A stretch of 64,000 nt of DNA from Nannocystis exedens (GTDB taxonomy: Bacteria > Myxococcota_A > Polyangia > Nannocystales > Nannocystaceae). The notes below the pieces were generated by a model. It was not told the origin of the DNA and searched no databases. It saw only the letters and a list, made by a program, of their open reading frames with translations. Both the position numbers and the translations under genes were made by a program. The stretch's first letter is position 1, and each line of letters starts with the position of its first letter. This document shows, piece by piece, positions 34,947-45,380 of this stretch. The stretch is from the NCBI RefSeq assembly GCF_002343915.1, contig NZ_NETK01000001.1, forward strand, positions 5,032,001 through 5,096,000. The letters run 5' to 3'.

Positions 34947-35039
34947 GTTCTAAAGGGCAGGCGTGCTCGTACGGCCGGGCGCCGCGGTGTAGCGGCGCTG
35001 GTGATGCTCGCGGACGGGGTCGTGGGTCGAGTCGGGCAT
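34783..35039 (-). repeat. Tandem copies of the XRE gene's 5' coding end
   Basis: Three upstream copies of the first 60-70 bases of the XRE gene begin at 35039, 34946 and 34844; the gene itself begins at 34715. The offsets are 93, 102 and 129 bp, all multiples of three. The first two share an identical 30-base block (encoding HQRRYTAAPG). Copy one is a 29-codon frame (34950-35039) starting MPDSTHDPVREHHQRRYTAA. Confidence 0.85.
34950..35039 (-). CDS. Possible 29-residue leader peptide
   Basis: An ATG-started frame MPDSTHDPVREHHQRRYTAA plus nine residues, ending TAG at 34950, 3 bp before the next repeat's ATG. It is the outermost copy of the regulator's N-terminal segment and lies 19 bp beyond the uvrB stop. 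Expression is unproven. Confidence 0.35.
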   Translation of the reverse strand: MPDSTHDPVREHHQRRYTAAPGRTSTPAL

Positions 35040-35058
35040 GGCGCTTCAGGGGCAGAGG

Positions 35059-37188
<2,130 letters not shown>

Positions 37189-37246
37189 GGGGAGCGAAGA
37201 TTAGCAGCCGGGCGGGCCGGCGCGAGTCCGCGCGTATGAACGAAGC

Positions 37247-38242
37247 TCACGCGGCCCGACGGCGCTTGAACACGACGAACAGGTAGGCCAGCGAGGGGAA
37301 CAGCACGAGGCCGCCGACGGCGAGGGCGACGAGGATCGGCGTCAACACCGAGGCCGGCGCGGCCGTGCCCGCGATCGTGTAGCCGGGATAGGCGAGGTAA
37401 GGGTACTGCGCGACGGCCCAGCCGACGACGATCAGCGTCACCTGCGCCATCGCGCTCGCGCGCGCGAGGGCGTCGCGGCGGGTCCACAGGCCGTAGATCG
37501 CGGTCACGGCCGCGAAACCGGTGGCGAGGTGCAGCGGGGTGGCCCACGGGCTGACCGAAAGGTCATGTCGGATCACGGGCGGCGCGACGAGGTAGGCCAC
37601 CAGCGCGGTCGCGCCGACGGCCACCGCCGAGCCGAGCGCGCGGGCGCGGAAGTCGGCGCGCAGCTCGGGGTCCTCGGCCTCGCGCACGAGGTAGACGGCG
37701 GCGAGGAAGGCGAACAGCGCCAGCGTGAACAGGCCGACGGCGAGCGGGTAGGGGGCGAGCCACTCGGACAGGAAGTCGGTGTCGACGAGGCCGGTCGCGC
37801 GGTCGACGTCGAAGCCCGTGCCGAGCGCGCCGAGGACGACGCCGAGGGTGATCGGCGTGAGCAGGCTGGCGACCGCGAACACGCCGCCCCAGCGCAGCGC
37901 GCCGCGGCCGTGGAGGGGGTCGTAGTGGCTGAACACGAAGGCCGAGCCGCGCAGGACGATGCCCACCAACATGAGCGCGAGCGGGAGGTGCAGGGCGGTG
38001 CAGACCGCGGCGAAGGCGGTGGGGAAGCAGACGAAGAGGAGGACGATCAGGAGGATCAGCCACACATGGTTGGCCTCCCAGATCGGTTTGATGGAGTCGT
38101 CGATGAGCCGCCGCTGGGCGTCCTTGCGCGGGCCGGCGGCCAGGAGCTCCCACACGCCGCCGCCGAAGTCGGCGCCGCCGGTGAGGGTGTAGAGCACGAG
38201 GGCGACCAGCATGACGCCGGCGATCATGAGCTCGGGGGTCAT
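37247..38242 (-). CDS. cydB: Cytochrome bd-type quinol oxidase subunit II
   Basis: Subunit II of a bd-type terminal oxidase, 331 residues with about eight or nine helices. The signature GGADFGGGVWELLA lies near residues 22-35 and is followed by EANHVWLILLIVLLFVCFP. It works with CydA in the inner membrane to reduce oxygen with quinol. It follows cydA after 196 bp, an unusually wide gap that holds a dyad. Confidence 0.93.
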   Translation of the reverse strand: MTPELMIAGVMLVALVLYTLTGGADFGGGVWELLAAGPRKDAQRRLIDDSIKPIWEANHVWLILLIVLLFVCFPTAFAAVCTALHLPLALMLVGIVLRGSAFVFSHYDPLHGRGALRWGGVFAVASLLTPITLGVVLGALGTGFDVDRATGLVDTDFLSEWLAPYPLAVGLFTLALFAFLAAVYLVREAEDPELRADFRARALGSAVAVGATALVAYLVAPPVIRHDLSVSPWATPLHLATGFAAVTAIYGLWTRRDALARASAMAQVTLIVVGWAVAQYPYLAYPGYTIAGTAAPASVLTPILVALAVGGLVLFPSLAYLFVVFKRRRAA

Positions 38243-38267
38243 GCGGCCTCCGAAGATGTTCCATAAG

Positions 38268-38287
38268 GCATGTCTTGAGGGACATGC
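38268..38287. repeat. TGTC dyad between cydA and cydB
   Basis: GCATGTC-ttgagg-GACATGC, 7-bp perfect arms, about 25 bp before the cydB start. A second, weaker copy TGTC-gtatgg-GACA lies at 38474-38487, inside the 3' end of cydA (encoding Y-D-M-S-D). An mRNA hairpin here could set the cydA:cydB ratio. Confidence 0.7.
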
Positions 38288-38438
38288 TGCAGGAGGACGC
38301 CGGCCGCGGGCGGCTGAACGGATGGGCGCCTTTGCAGGCGAGCGTCGCCAGCGGCGTAGCGACGGGAGCGGAGGCCGGCGCTGCCGGGGGCCCGGCAGCG
38401 GTCGGGGGCCGCTTCGTCGCCGCGGAGTTGCGAAGAGG

Positions 38439-39785
38439 TCATCGAGGCACCTCCGCGGAGGTCCTATCGGACATGTCGTATGGGACAGCTTGCCGACGAT
38501 CGGCGGCGAACACCACGCGGCGCAGCAGGACGATCACGGTGACGCCGAGGAGGACGTAGAGGCCGGTGAAGGCGAGGAAGGGGATGACGAGGTGGGGGGT
38601 CGGGGTGACGGCGTCGGCGGTGCGCAGGATGCCCTGGACGATCCACGGCTGGCGGCCGACCTCGGTGACGGTCCAGCCGGCCTCGATGGCGACGACGCCG
38701 AGCGGGGCGCTGACGACGAGGAGGCGCAGGTACCAGGCGGGCAGCTCGCGGCGGCGGGCGGCGAACACGGCGCCGATGCCGGCGACGGCGATCATGACGA
38801 GGCCGCAGCCGACCATGATCTGGAAGGCGACGTGGACGACGGCGACCGGCGGTCGCTCGTCGCGCGGGAACTCCTTCAGGCCGACGACCTCGGCGCGCGG
38901 ATCGCCGTGGGCGAGGAAGCTGAGCAGGTAGGGGACCTCGATCGACCAGCGGGTCTCCTCGGCCTGTTCGTCGGGCCAGCCGAAAATCCGGAAGGGCGCG
39001 CCGCGCTCGGTGTCCCAGTGGCCCTCCATCGCCGCGAGCTTGATCGGCTGGTGCTCGGCGACGTGCTTGGCGGCGACGTCGCCGGTGATCGGCTGGAGCA
39101 GGGCGAAGGCGGCGCCGACGGCGAGGGCGATCTTGAGGGCCGGGCGGTGGAGCTCGCGCCTGACCCCGCGCAGCAGCATGGCGGCGTGGATGCCGGCGAC
39201 CGCGAAGCCGACGCTGGCGAAGGCGGCGCAGGTCATGTGCAGCACCTCGCTGAAGGCGGCCGGGTTCCACATGGCGGCGAACGGATCGACGCCGGTGACG
39301 CCGGCGGCGGGGCTGCCGGTGAAGCCGGTCGGGGTGTTCATCCAGGCGTTGGCGCACAGGACGAAGGCGGCGCTGGCGGTGCCGGCGAGGAGGACCATGA
39401 CGCCGCTGAGCAGGTGGACGCGCGGCGAGACGCGGTCGCGCCCGTAGAGGAAGATGCCGAGGAAGATCGCCTCGAGGAAGAAGGCGAAGCCCTCGAGCGA
39501 GAACGGCATGCCGATGATCGGGCCGGCGAAGGCCATGAACTGCGGCCACAAGAGGCCGAGCTCGAACGACAGCACGGTGCCCGAGACGGCGCCGACGGCG
39601 AACATGATCGCGGTGCCCTTCGACCACCGGTCGGCCAGCTCGCGGTAGATCGACTCACCGGTGCGCTGGTGCAGCCGCTCGGCGATCACCATCAACAGCG
39701 GCATCGCCATGCCGACGATGGCGAACAGGATGTGAAAGGCCAGCGACATCGCCATCTGGGCGCGGGCGGCGAGGAGGTCGGTCAT
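38439..39785 (-). CDS. cydA: Cytochrome bd-type quinol oxidase subunit I (short Q-loop type)
   Basis: Subunit I of the bd oxidase, 448 residues. It has the N-terminal helix with heme ligand His18 (SLAFHILFAIVGMAMP), the SFELGLLWPQFMAF and GFAFFLEAIFLGIFLYGRDR segments, and the characteristic W-M-N-T-P-T-G-F block. The length and short Q-loop place it with the cyanide-insensitive CioA group. The C-terminal dozen codons contain a TGTC dyad. cydX-like and cydCD genes are not seen. Confidence 0.93.
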   Translation of the reverse strand: MTDLLAARAQMAMSLAFHILFAIVGMAMPLLMVIAERLHQRTGESIYRELADRWSKGTAIMFAVGAVSGTVLSFELGLLWPQFMAFAGPIIGMPFSLEGFAFFLEAIFLGIFLYGRDRVSPRVHLLSGVMVLLAGTASAAFVLCANAWMNTPTGFTGSPAAGVTGVDPFAAMWNPAAFSEVLHMTCAAFASVGFAVAGIHAAMLLRGVRRELHRPALKIALAVGAAFALLQPITGDVAAKHVAEHQPIKLAAMEGHWDTERGAPFRIFGWPDEQAEETRWSIEVPYLLSFLAHGDPRAEVVGLKEFPRDERPPVAVVHVAFQIMVGCGLVMIAVAGIGAVFAARRRELPAWYLRLLVVSAPLGVVAIEAGWTVTEVGRQPWIVQGILRTADAVTPTPHLVIPFLAFTGLYVLLGVTVIVLLRRVVFAADRRQAVPYDMSDRTSAEVPR

Positions 39786-39880
39786 GAAGCCTCAGCGCAA
39801 GAGTACGATCGGGCGGAGATCGGGCGAGGCAGGACGTCGCGGGCTTGTGCAGGGCCGTCGCGGGGTGCTAAGCCGGAGAG

Positions 39881-40606
39881 ATGCGGGCGCGAGTTCCGGC
39901 GTGGCGAGGCCTGTACGCGATCCTCGATCTGCCGCACGCGGGTGGGCTCGAGCCGGCGGCGGCGCTGGCCGGCCTGCTCGGGGTCATGGAGATCGGTCCG
40001 GAGAAAGCTCCCACGATCGTGCAGCTGCGGGCCAAGCAGGCCGACGCGACGGAGCGCGGGCGGCTGGTGCGTGAGCTGGCGCCCATGGTCCGCGCGGCGG
40101 GAGGTCTGCTGATCGTCGACGATGACGTCGAGGCGGCGATGGCGGCAGCCCACGGGGTCCACCTGGGCCAGGAGGACATGGCGGAGCGGACAGGTGACCG
40201 GCCGTGGTCCGAGTGGCTCATGGAGCTGCGTCGCGCGGCGCCGCCGGGCTTCTTGATCGGGCTGTCGACGCACACCCGCGCCCAGGTCGAGGCCGCGGCG
40301 GGGCTGGACGTCGACTACATCGGCTTCGGGCCGATCCTGCCGACCCGCTCCAAACTCGCGCAGGAGCCCGCTGTCGGCTTCGAAGAGCTGGAGCGGGTGT
40401 GCGCCGTGTCCCCGCACCCGGTGGTTGCGATCGGTGGCCTCGGAGCCGAGGAGGCCCTCCGGTGCGCACGGGCGGGAGCGGCCGGCGCGGCGATGATCGG
40501 CGCGCTCGTGGGCAGGACCCAGGCAGAGGTCCGCGCGCGGGCGACGGACCTGGCGGCGGCGATCCGGCACGCGATTGACGCGCTCGGTCAGCCGACCCGC
40601 CGGTAG
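39881..40606 (+). CDS. thiE: Thiamine-phosphate synthase
   Basis: A 241-residue TIM-barrel enzyme that joins the thiazole and pyrimidine halves of thiamine. Motifs: LYAILD, QLRAKQADATERGRLV, LLIVDDDVEAAMAAAHGVHLGQEDM, IGLSTHT, DYIGFGPILPT and VVAIGGLG. Compared with typical ThiE an extra 20 residues follow the first strand (GGLEPAAALAGLLGVMEIGP). In-frame direct repeats GGACATG and GGACAGG occur at 40174-40193. No TPP riboswitch is recognisable upstream, and no other thi genes adjoin. Confidence 0.92.
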   Translation: MRARVPAWRGLYAILDLPHAGGLEPAAALAGLLGVMEIGPEKAPTIVQLRAKQADATERGRLVRELAPMVRAAGGLLIVDDDVEAAMAAAHGVHLGQEDMAERTGDRPWSEWLMELRRAAPPGFLIGLSTHTRAQVEAAAGLDVDYIGFGPILPTRSKLAQEPAVGFEELERVCAVSPHPVVAIGGLGAEEALRCARAGAAGAAMIGALVGRTQAEVRARATDLAAAIRHAIDALGQPTRR

Positions 40607-40735
40607 GCGAGCGGGCCGCCCGAGGGCTGGCGCACAGACCGGCGGTTATGCCGCGAACTTGCAGCCCCGACCGATCGGGGGCATCACAGAAGGGTGCAGC
40701 TGGCGGGCGATACGGCGGGTAGGGCAGTGCGTCGC

Positions 40736-40930
40736 ATGGCGACGTCCGCCGAGCCCGGTCGCGAGGTGGTCGACGTGTTCGTCGCGCGTCGCCACGTCCG
40801 CACCGGCCCGCTGCACGTGCGGCCGCTCGGGGAGGTCGACGACCGCTCCGGCCTCGAGACGCGGCTGCCGCTGCTGATCCTGCTCGGCCTCGGGGTCCTC
40901 GTCGGCGTGCAGGTCTATCTCGCCGTGTAG
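40736..40930 (+). CDS. Small tail-anchored membrane protein
   Basis: A 64-residue frame starting MATSAEPGREVVDVFVARRH, hydrophilic for 44 residues, then a strong C-terminal helix (RLPLLILLGLGVLVGVQVYLAV). Third codon positions are GC-rich as in the neighbouring genes, which supports coding. A GTG at 40694 would add 14 residues. No family is recognised. Confidence 0.5.
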   Translation: MATSAEPGREVVDVFVARRHVRTGPLHVRPLGEVDDRSGLETRLPLLILLGLGVLVGVQVYLAV

Positions 40931-41072
40931 CGGCTGCGCTCGTCGTCGCAGCGAGTGGCTGACGGCTCGGCCCGCTGCTCGGCTCGCGCTTTCGCGCGCG
41001 CGCCGTTCGTCGTCGCCGGGCCTCCTACATGGGCGCGAAGCAGGGTTCGTGGCTCGGAGGGCGGACGAGCGG

Positions 41073-41100
41073 AAGGCCCTGTCCTGACGAACAGGGCCTT
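41073..41100 (-). terminator. Hairpin downstream of the thiolase gene
   Basis: AAGGCCCTGT (41073-41082) and ACAGGGCCTT (41091-41100) form a perfect 10-bp stem around an 8-base loop, about 55 bp beyond the thiolase stop. GGACATGCC and GGACATGGCC nearby (41117-41140) belong to the dyad family. There is no U-tract, so termination is plausible but unproven. Confidence 0.5.
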
Positions 41101-41156
41101 CGGCGCATGCTCCCGAGGACATGCCGCAAGGGACATGGCCCTTGCGACAGGAGGGG

Positions 41157-42356
41157 TTAGCTGTTCTCGAGCACGAGGGCGATGCCCTGGCCGCCGCCGA
41201 TGCAGGCGGCGCCGACGGCGTAGCGGCCGGAGCGGCGGCGGAGCTCGTGGACGAGGTGGGCGGTGATGCGCGCGCCCGAGGCGCCGAGCGGGTGGCCGAG
41301 GGCGATGGCGCCGCCGTCGACGTTGGTCTTGTCGCGGTCGAGGCCGAGCTCCTTCTCGCAGGCGAGGTACTGGGCGGCGAAGGCCTCGTTGATCTCGAAC
41401 AGGTCGACGTCGCCCTGGGCGAGGCCGGCGCGGGCGAGGGCGCCGCGGATCGCGGGGACCGGGCCGATGCCCATGATCGTCGGCTCGACGCCGGCGACGT
41501 GCCACTGGACGATGCGGGCGAGCGAGGTGAGGCCATGGCGCTTGACGGCCTCCTCGCTGGCGAGCACGAGCGCGGCGCCGCCGTCGCAGATGCCCGAGGC
41601 GTTGCCGGCGGTGACGACGCCGTCCTTCTTGAAGGAGGCGGGCAGCTTGGCCATGGTGTCGAGGTTGGCGTCGCGGCGCGGGTGCTCGTCGACGGCGAAC
41701 TGCGTCGGGCCCTTCTTCGACTTGATCTCGACCGGCGCGAGCTCGGCGTCGAAGCGGCCCGCGTCCTGCGCGGCGGCCCAGGTCTGCTGCGAGCGCAGGC
41801 CGTAGGCGTCGCACTCGGCGCGGCTGATGCCGTACTTCTCGGCCAGGTTCTCGGCGGTGATCGCCATCGAGCAGCCGGCGTACGGGTCGGTCAGCGAGGT
41901 CCACAGGCTGTCCTCGAGCTTGAGGTCGACGCCGAGCCGCGCGCCCCAGCGCAGGCCGCGGCCGACGTGCGGGGCCTGGCTCATGCTCTCGGCGCCGCCG
42001 ACGAGCGCGATCTCGGCGTCGCCGACGAGGATGTCGTGGGCGCCGCTGACGACCGCCTGGAAGCCCGAGCCGCACAGACGGTTGACGGTGAGCGCCGGGA
42101 CGGGGATCGGGACGCCGCTCTTGAGGCCGACGTGGCGCGCGAGGTAGATCGCGTCGGCCGAGGTCTGAGCGACGTTGCCGAACACCACGGTGTCGACGAC
42201 CTCGGGGCTGACGCCGCCGGCCTGCAGGGCGGCCCTGGCGGCGACCACGGCGAGGTCGGTCGCGGTGAAGTCCTTCAGCGCGCCGCCGAAGGTGCCGAAG
42301 GGCGTGCGCTTGGCCGCGACGATGTGAATGGCGCGAGAGAGTGGCTTCTTGGTCAT
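41157..42356 (-). CDS. Acetyl-CoA C-acyltransferase (thiolase)
   Basis: A 399-residue thiolase II family enzyme, acting in beta-oxidation or acetoacetyl-CoA metabolism. The nucleophile is Cys95 in VNRLCGSGFQAV. The other active-site motifs are NEAFA, GGAIALGHPLGASGAR (His) and ACIGGGQG (Cys). Sequence alone does not decide between acetyl-CoA acetyltransferase and long-chain 3-ketoacyl-CoA thiolase. It is transcribed alone, with a hairpin 3'. Confidence 0.93.
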   Translation of the reverse strand: MTKKPLSRAIHIVAAKRTPFGTFGGALKDFTATDLAVVAARAALQAGGVSPEVVDTVVFGNVAQTSADAIYLARHVGLKSGVPIPVPALTVNRLCGSGFQAVVSGAHDILVGDAEIALVGGAESMSQAPHVGRGLRWGARLGVDLKLEDSLWTSLTDPYAGCSMAITAENLAEKYGISRAECDAYGLRSQQTWAAAQDAGRFDAELAPVEIKSKKGPTQFAVDEHPRRDANLDTMAKLPASFKKDGVVTAGNASGICDGGAALVLASEEAVKRHGLTSLARIVQWHVAGVEPTIMGIGPVPAIRGALARAGLAQGDVDLFEINEAFAAQYLACEKELGLDRDKTNVDGGAIALGHPLGASGARITAHLVHELRRRSGRYAVGAACIGGGQGIALVLENS

Positions 42357-42443
42357 ACGTGGGCTCGTTGCTCGAAGTATGCGGGAGGGGTGCAGACCGC
42401 GAAAGGTTGAGCATCCTCACGGTTTGCGCTTCAATCTCGGAGG

Positions 42444-43238
42444 TTGCTGCTCTCGATCTTCATCGCGACCTCGATGCTCCACGCCTCGCCCGCTCCGCAG
42501 TCGATGCCGGAGCCGGCGCCCGCGCTCGGCACCCTGTCGGTCGCCCCGCCGAAGTCGACGCTGCAGCGACTTGAGGTTCCGCAAACCCCCGCGAGCGCGT
42601 CCACGCCGCGCCCGTCGGCACGCGAGAGGCTGCGGCGGTACCTCACTCGTCCGGTGGCGCGCTCGGTCCGCTACCTCGACCACGGGGTGATCGGGGTGGG
42701 CGTGGCGCTGGGGCTGCCGGAGCTCTACCGCGTCGAGCTGCAGCTCGGGCTGCTCGACCACGTGACGCTCGGGGCGACGGCACACTGGCTTCCGGGACAG
42801 GTGCGGCCGAACTGGTCGCCGAAGGCGGCGGTGGCGTTCTACCGCGGGCGCCTGCTCGAGGTCGGGGCGTTCTATCAGCAGGTGCTGTACCCGCCGACGC
42901 GCGACGACGGCGACCCGCAGACGATCGAGTTCCAGCGCCGGGCCCAGTACTTGATGGCGAGCGTGAGCCTGTCGCAGGCGTGGCTGACCGGCGGCTTCGA
43001 CATCGGCTGGGCCCGCGGCCGCGAGGCGCAGGCGCTGCTCACCGCGGAAGACCTCGAGAACGGCACGGCCTTCGTCGTCCGCGACCGCCTCGGCGGCGGA
43101 CTCCACCTGCGCTTCGGCACCCGCCGCGTCGGGGTGACGATGCAGGGCTGGTACCCGTACCTGGCGGCCGAGCTGGTGCTCGACGTCCGCTTCGGCGCGT
43201 TCGAGATGCGCCGGCGCGGCGGCTGGCGCGAGCTTTGA
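42444..43238 (+). CDS. Exported protein of unknown function, possibly outer-membrane
   Basis: A 264-residue protein with a signal-like N-terminus (MLLSIFIATSMLHASPAP) if the TTG at 42444 is the start; an ATG at 42474 would lose the signal. After a Pro-rich spacer, residues about 75-264 alternate hydrophobic and polar residues in amphipathic strands (VELQLGLLDHVTLGATAHWLP; VGVTMQGWYPYLAAELVLDV), which suggests a small beta-barrel. It ends WREL, not in the usual aromatic residue. No family is recognised. Confidence 0.6.
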   Translation: MLLSIFIATSMLHASPAPQSMPEPAPALGTLSVAPPKSTLQRLEVPQTPASASTPRPSARERLRRYLTRPVARSVRYLDHGVIGVGVALGLPELYRVELQLGLLDHVTLGATAHWLPGQVRPNWSPKAAVAFYRGRLLEVGAFYQQVLYPPTRDDGDPQTIEFQRRAQYLMASVSLSQAWLTGGFDIGWARGREAQALLTAEDLENGTAFVVRDRLGGGLHLRFGTRRVGVTMQGWYPYLAAELVLDVRFGAFEMRRRGGWREL

Positions 43239-43239
43239 G

Positions 43240-43281
43240 CTGTCCGGTGGGACAGGTGCGAGGTGACTGTCCCTCGGGACA
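43240..43281. repeat. Two TGTCC dyads after the 43.2-kb gene
   Basis: CTGTCC-ggtg-GGACAG (43240-43255) begins 2 bp after the stop codon, and TGTCCC-tc-GGGACA (43268-43281) follows. Both sit between convergent genes, where terminators are expected. A further half-site lies at about 43314. Confidence 0.75.
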
Positions 43282-43326
43282 TGCCGCGCGCGCCGGGTCG
43301 ATGCGGCGACTCGGCTGTCCCGAAGG

Positions 43327-44970
43327 TCAGGCGCGGAGGCGGGCGACGCCGAGGCGCTCGGCGTGCTTGAGCAGGCGGAAGGTGGCGGCCACCTGCCTGG
43401 CGCGGAAGTTCTCGTCGAGGGTGACGCCGAGGCGGTCGAACAGCTCGTGCTGGCTGGTCGAACGGCCGACGCGGGCGGTGATCTGGTCGATCGAGACGTC
43501 GACCAGCGGGACCGGCGGACCCGGCTGGGGGTCGTTCAGGTACTCGGGGTTGATGCACGACGAGACGTCGTTGGCGGTGGCCATGCGGTCGTTGAGGGCG
43601 GGGAGGCCGAAGCGACGCATGAGGGTGGCGCCGACCGAGCAGTGCTCGAACTGGGTGCTGACGACGCAGCCCTTGCGAACGCGCGGGCCGATGACGAGCG
43701 AGGGCACGCGGAAGCCCAGCTGGGTGAACTCGGGCTCGTCGTCGACGGTGGTCGGCGGGGCGACGTGGTCGTAGAACCCGCCGTGCTCGTCGTAGGTGAT
43801 GATGAACAGGGTCTTCTCCCAACCCGGGCCCTCGGCGAGGGCCTTGTAGATCGAGCCGATCAAGATCTGCCCGAGCTGGATGTCGTGGTCGGGGTGGTCG
43901 TCGTTGGAGGTGAAGCCGGGGTCGATGACGGTGAAGTTGGGCAGCGCGCCGGCGGCCGCGTCGGCGAAGAAGCGGTCGAGGTCGTTGGGGTTCGTCAGCG
44001 CGTCGAGGCTGAAGCCGTCGACGCCGTCCGCCAGCTTGCCCCACACCGTCGGGACCAGCGGGAAGGCGCCCGCGACCCACGGGACGTCGGTGAAGTAGAT
44101 CCGGCTGGTCAGGCCGGCGTCGTCGCAGGCGTGCCACAGCGTCTGCAAGAACGGCGAGGGGAAGTTGCTCTTGCCGCCGTCGCTGCTGCAGGCGTGGACG
44201 TAGTAGCGGTTCGGCCAGGTCGGGCCCATGACCGAGCAGAACCACCGGTCGCACAGGGCGAAGTTGTCGGCCAGCGCGTAGAGCACGGGGATCTGCTCGC
44301 GCACGTGGTAGCCCATGACCTGCTCGCCGAAGCCCGGGTTCTTCTTCTCGTTCTCGAACACGAACCCGTTGCACTCGCCGAGGTTGAACTGCGTGTGGCA
44401 CTCGTCCCACTCGTGCGGCGGGTCCTTGGGCTGGAAGTCGTCCAGCTTGTAGACCGTGACGTCGCCGAGGCCGATGCTCGGGTTCCACTCGTCGCCGTTC
44501 AGCCCGTCGACGACCCGACCCTCGAGGAACTTGAGCGCGCCGAAGTAGTGGTCGAACGAGCGGTTCTCCATCACCAGCACGACGATGTGCTCGATGCCGG
44601 CGAGCAGCTCCTCGGGGCTGAGATCGCTGCCGGCACACTCGCTGACCGGCGACTCGGTGGTCGACTCGCCGGTGTCGTCGCCGGTCGTGGTCGTCGTATC
44701 GTCGCTTGTGGTGGTCGAGCCGGTGCTGCCGGTGTCGCTGTCGCTGCCACCCGAGGTGGTCGGCACGCCGGTCGTGCTCGAACCGTCGCCGCCGGTGGTC
44801 GTCGAGGTTCCGGTGGTCGGATCGGTCGAACCACCGTCGGTGGTGCCGCTGGGCCCGCTGCCGTCGTCACCGCAGCCGAACGCGGTGGTGCCGACGAGGG
44901 CGCCGATCGTCTGCAGCGCACGTCGCCGGGAGAACCGTGTCCGGGCCGCCCGCAGGTACTTCTTCGTCAT
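43327..44970 (-). CDS. Tat-exported lipoprotein phosphoesterase (phospholipase C/acid phosphatase family)
   Basis: A 547-residue member of the PF04185 phosphoesterase family, which includes bacterial phospholipases C. The N-terminus has a twin-arginine signal (SRRRALQ) and a lipobox ending at Cys33 (TTAFGC). A Thr/Ser/Gly/Asp-rich linker (about 38-112) follows, then the catalytic domain with VVLVMENRSFDHYFG (130-144), MGPTWPNRYYVHA and ITYDEHGGFYDHV. It would act at the cell envelope on phosphate esters or phospholipids. The low-complexity linker is typical of lipoproteins in this lineage. Confidence 0.88.
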   Translation of the reverse strand: MTKKYLRAARTRFSRRRALQTIGALVGTTAFGCGDDGSGPSGTTDGGSTDPTTGTSTTTGGDGSSTTGVPTTSGGSDSDTGSTGSTTTSDDTTTTTGDDTGESTTESPVSECAGSDLSPEELLAGIEHIVVLVMENRSFDHYFGALKFLEGRVVDGLNGDEWNPSIGLGDVTVYKLDDFQPKDPPHEWDECHTQFNLGECNGFVFENEKKNPGFGEQVMGYHVREQIPVLYALADNFALCDRWFCSVMGPTWPNRYYVHACSSDGGKSNFPSPFLQTLWHACDDAGLTSRIYFTDVPWVAGAFPLVPTVWGKLADGVDGFSLDALTNPNDLDRFFADAAAGALPNFTVIDPGFTSNDDHPDHDIQLGQILIGSIYKALAEGPGWEKTLFIITYDEHGGFYDHVAPPTTVDDEPEFTQLGFRVPSLVIGPRVRKGCVVSTQFEHCSVGATLMRRFGLPALNDRMATANDVSSCINPEYLNDPQPGPPVPLVDVSIDQITARVGRSTSQHELFDRLGVTLDENFRARQVAATFRLLKHAERLGVARLRA

Positions 44971-45152
44971 TCGCCGGCGAGACTACCGCCTCGATCCGCC
45001 GGCCGACAGACCCGCTGGGGCCGCTGCCTGGAGCTACGCGAAGGGTCGCGACCGCGTGTCGTCGGGAGGCGGCGAGCGCGGCGCCGCGCGAAGAAGGGAT
45101 GTCGTCGCGCGCGCTCGAGCAGGGGCGAAGGGTCGGCGACGACAGCGCAGAG

Positions 45153-45380
45153 CTAGAAGGTGAAGTGCTGCGAGACGATGTCCTCGTTCTCGATCAGCTT
45201 GGTCGTGGGCCGAGGCTTGACGACGGTGGGTACCGGCACGCCGGCCGCATCCAACTTTTCCGCAATAATCTCTTCGAGATACCCGCTGACGCTGAGACCC
45301 GTGGACTCGCAATAGTCCTTGAGCCGCTGATAGGTGATGCCCTTGACCGAGATGCTCCTGCGGGTCTGTCGCTTCGCCAT
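45153..45380 (-). CDS. Ribbon-helix-helix-like small DNA-binding protein
   Basis: A 75-residue protein starting MAKRQTRRSISVKGITYQRL, followed by KDYCESTGLSVSGYLEEII. A basic strand, then two helices with the G-x-S turn, is the ribbon-helix-helix pattern of Arc/CopG-type regulators. A very good ribosome-binding site (GAAGGGAGG) precedes the ATG. The C-terminal 25 residues (PTVVKPRPTTKLIENEDIVS) may bind a partner, as in antitoxins, but no toxin gene adjoins. Confidence 0.75.
   Translation of the reverse strand: MAKRQTRRSISVKGITYQRLKDYCESTGLSVSGYLEEIIAEKLDAAGVPVPTVVKPRPTTKLIENEDIVSQHFTF

Noticed and set aside
39786..39880. TPP riboswitch before thiE
   Set aside because: The 95-bp leader shows no recognisable TPP-aptamer motifs.
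45153..45380. Antitoxin of a toxin-antitoxin pair
   Set aside because: The RHH-like fold fits, but no small toxin-like gene adjoins it on either side.
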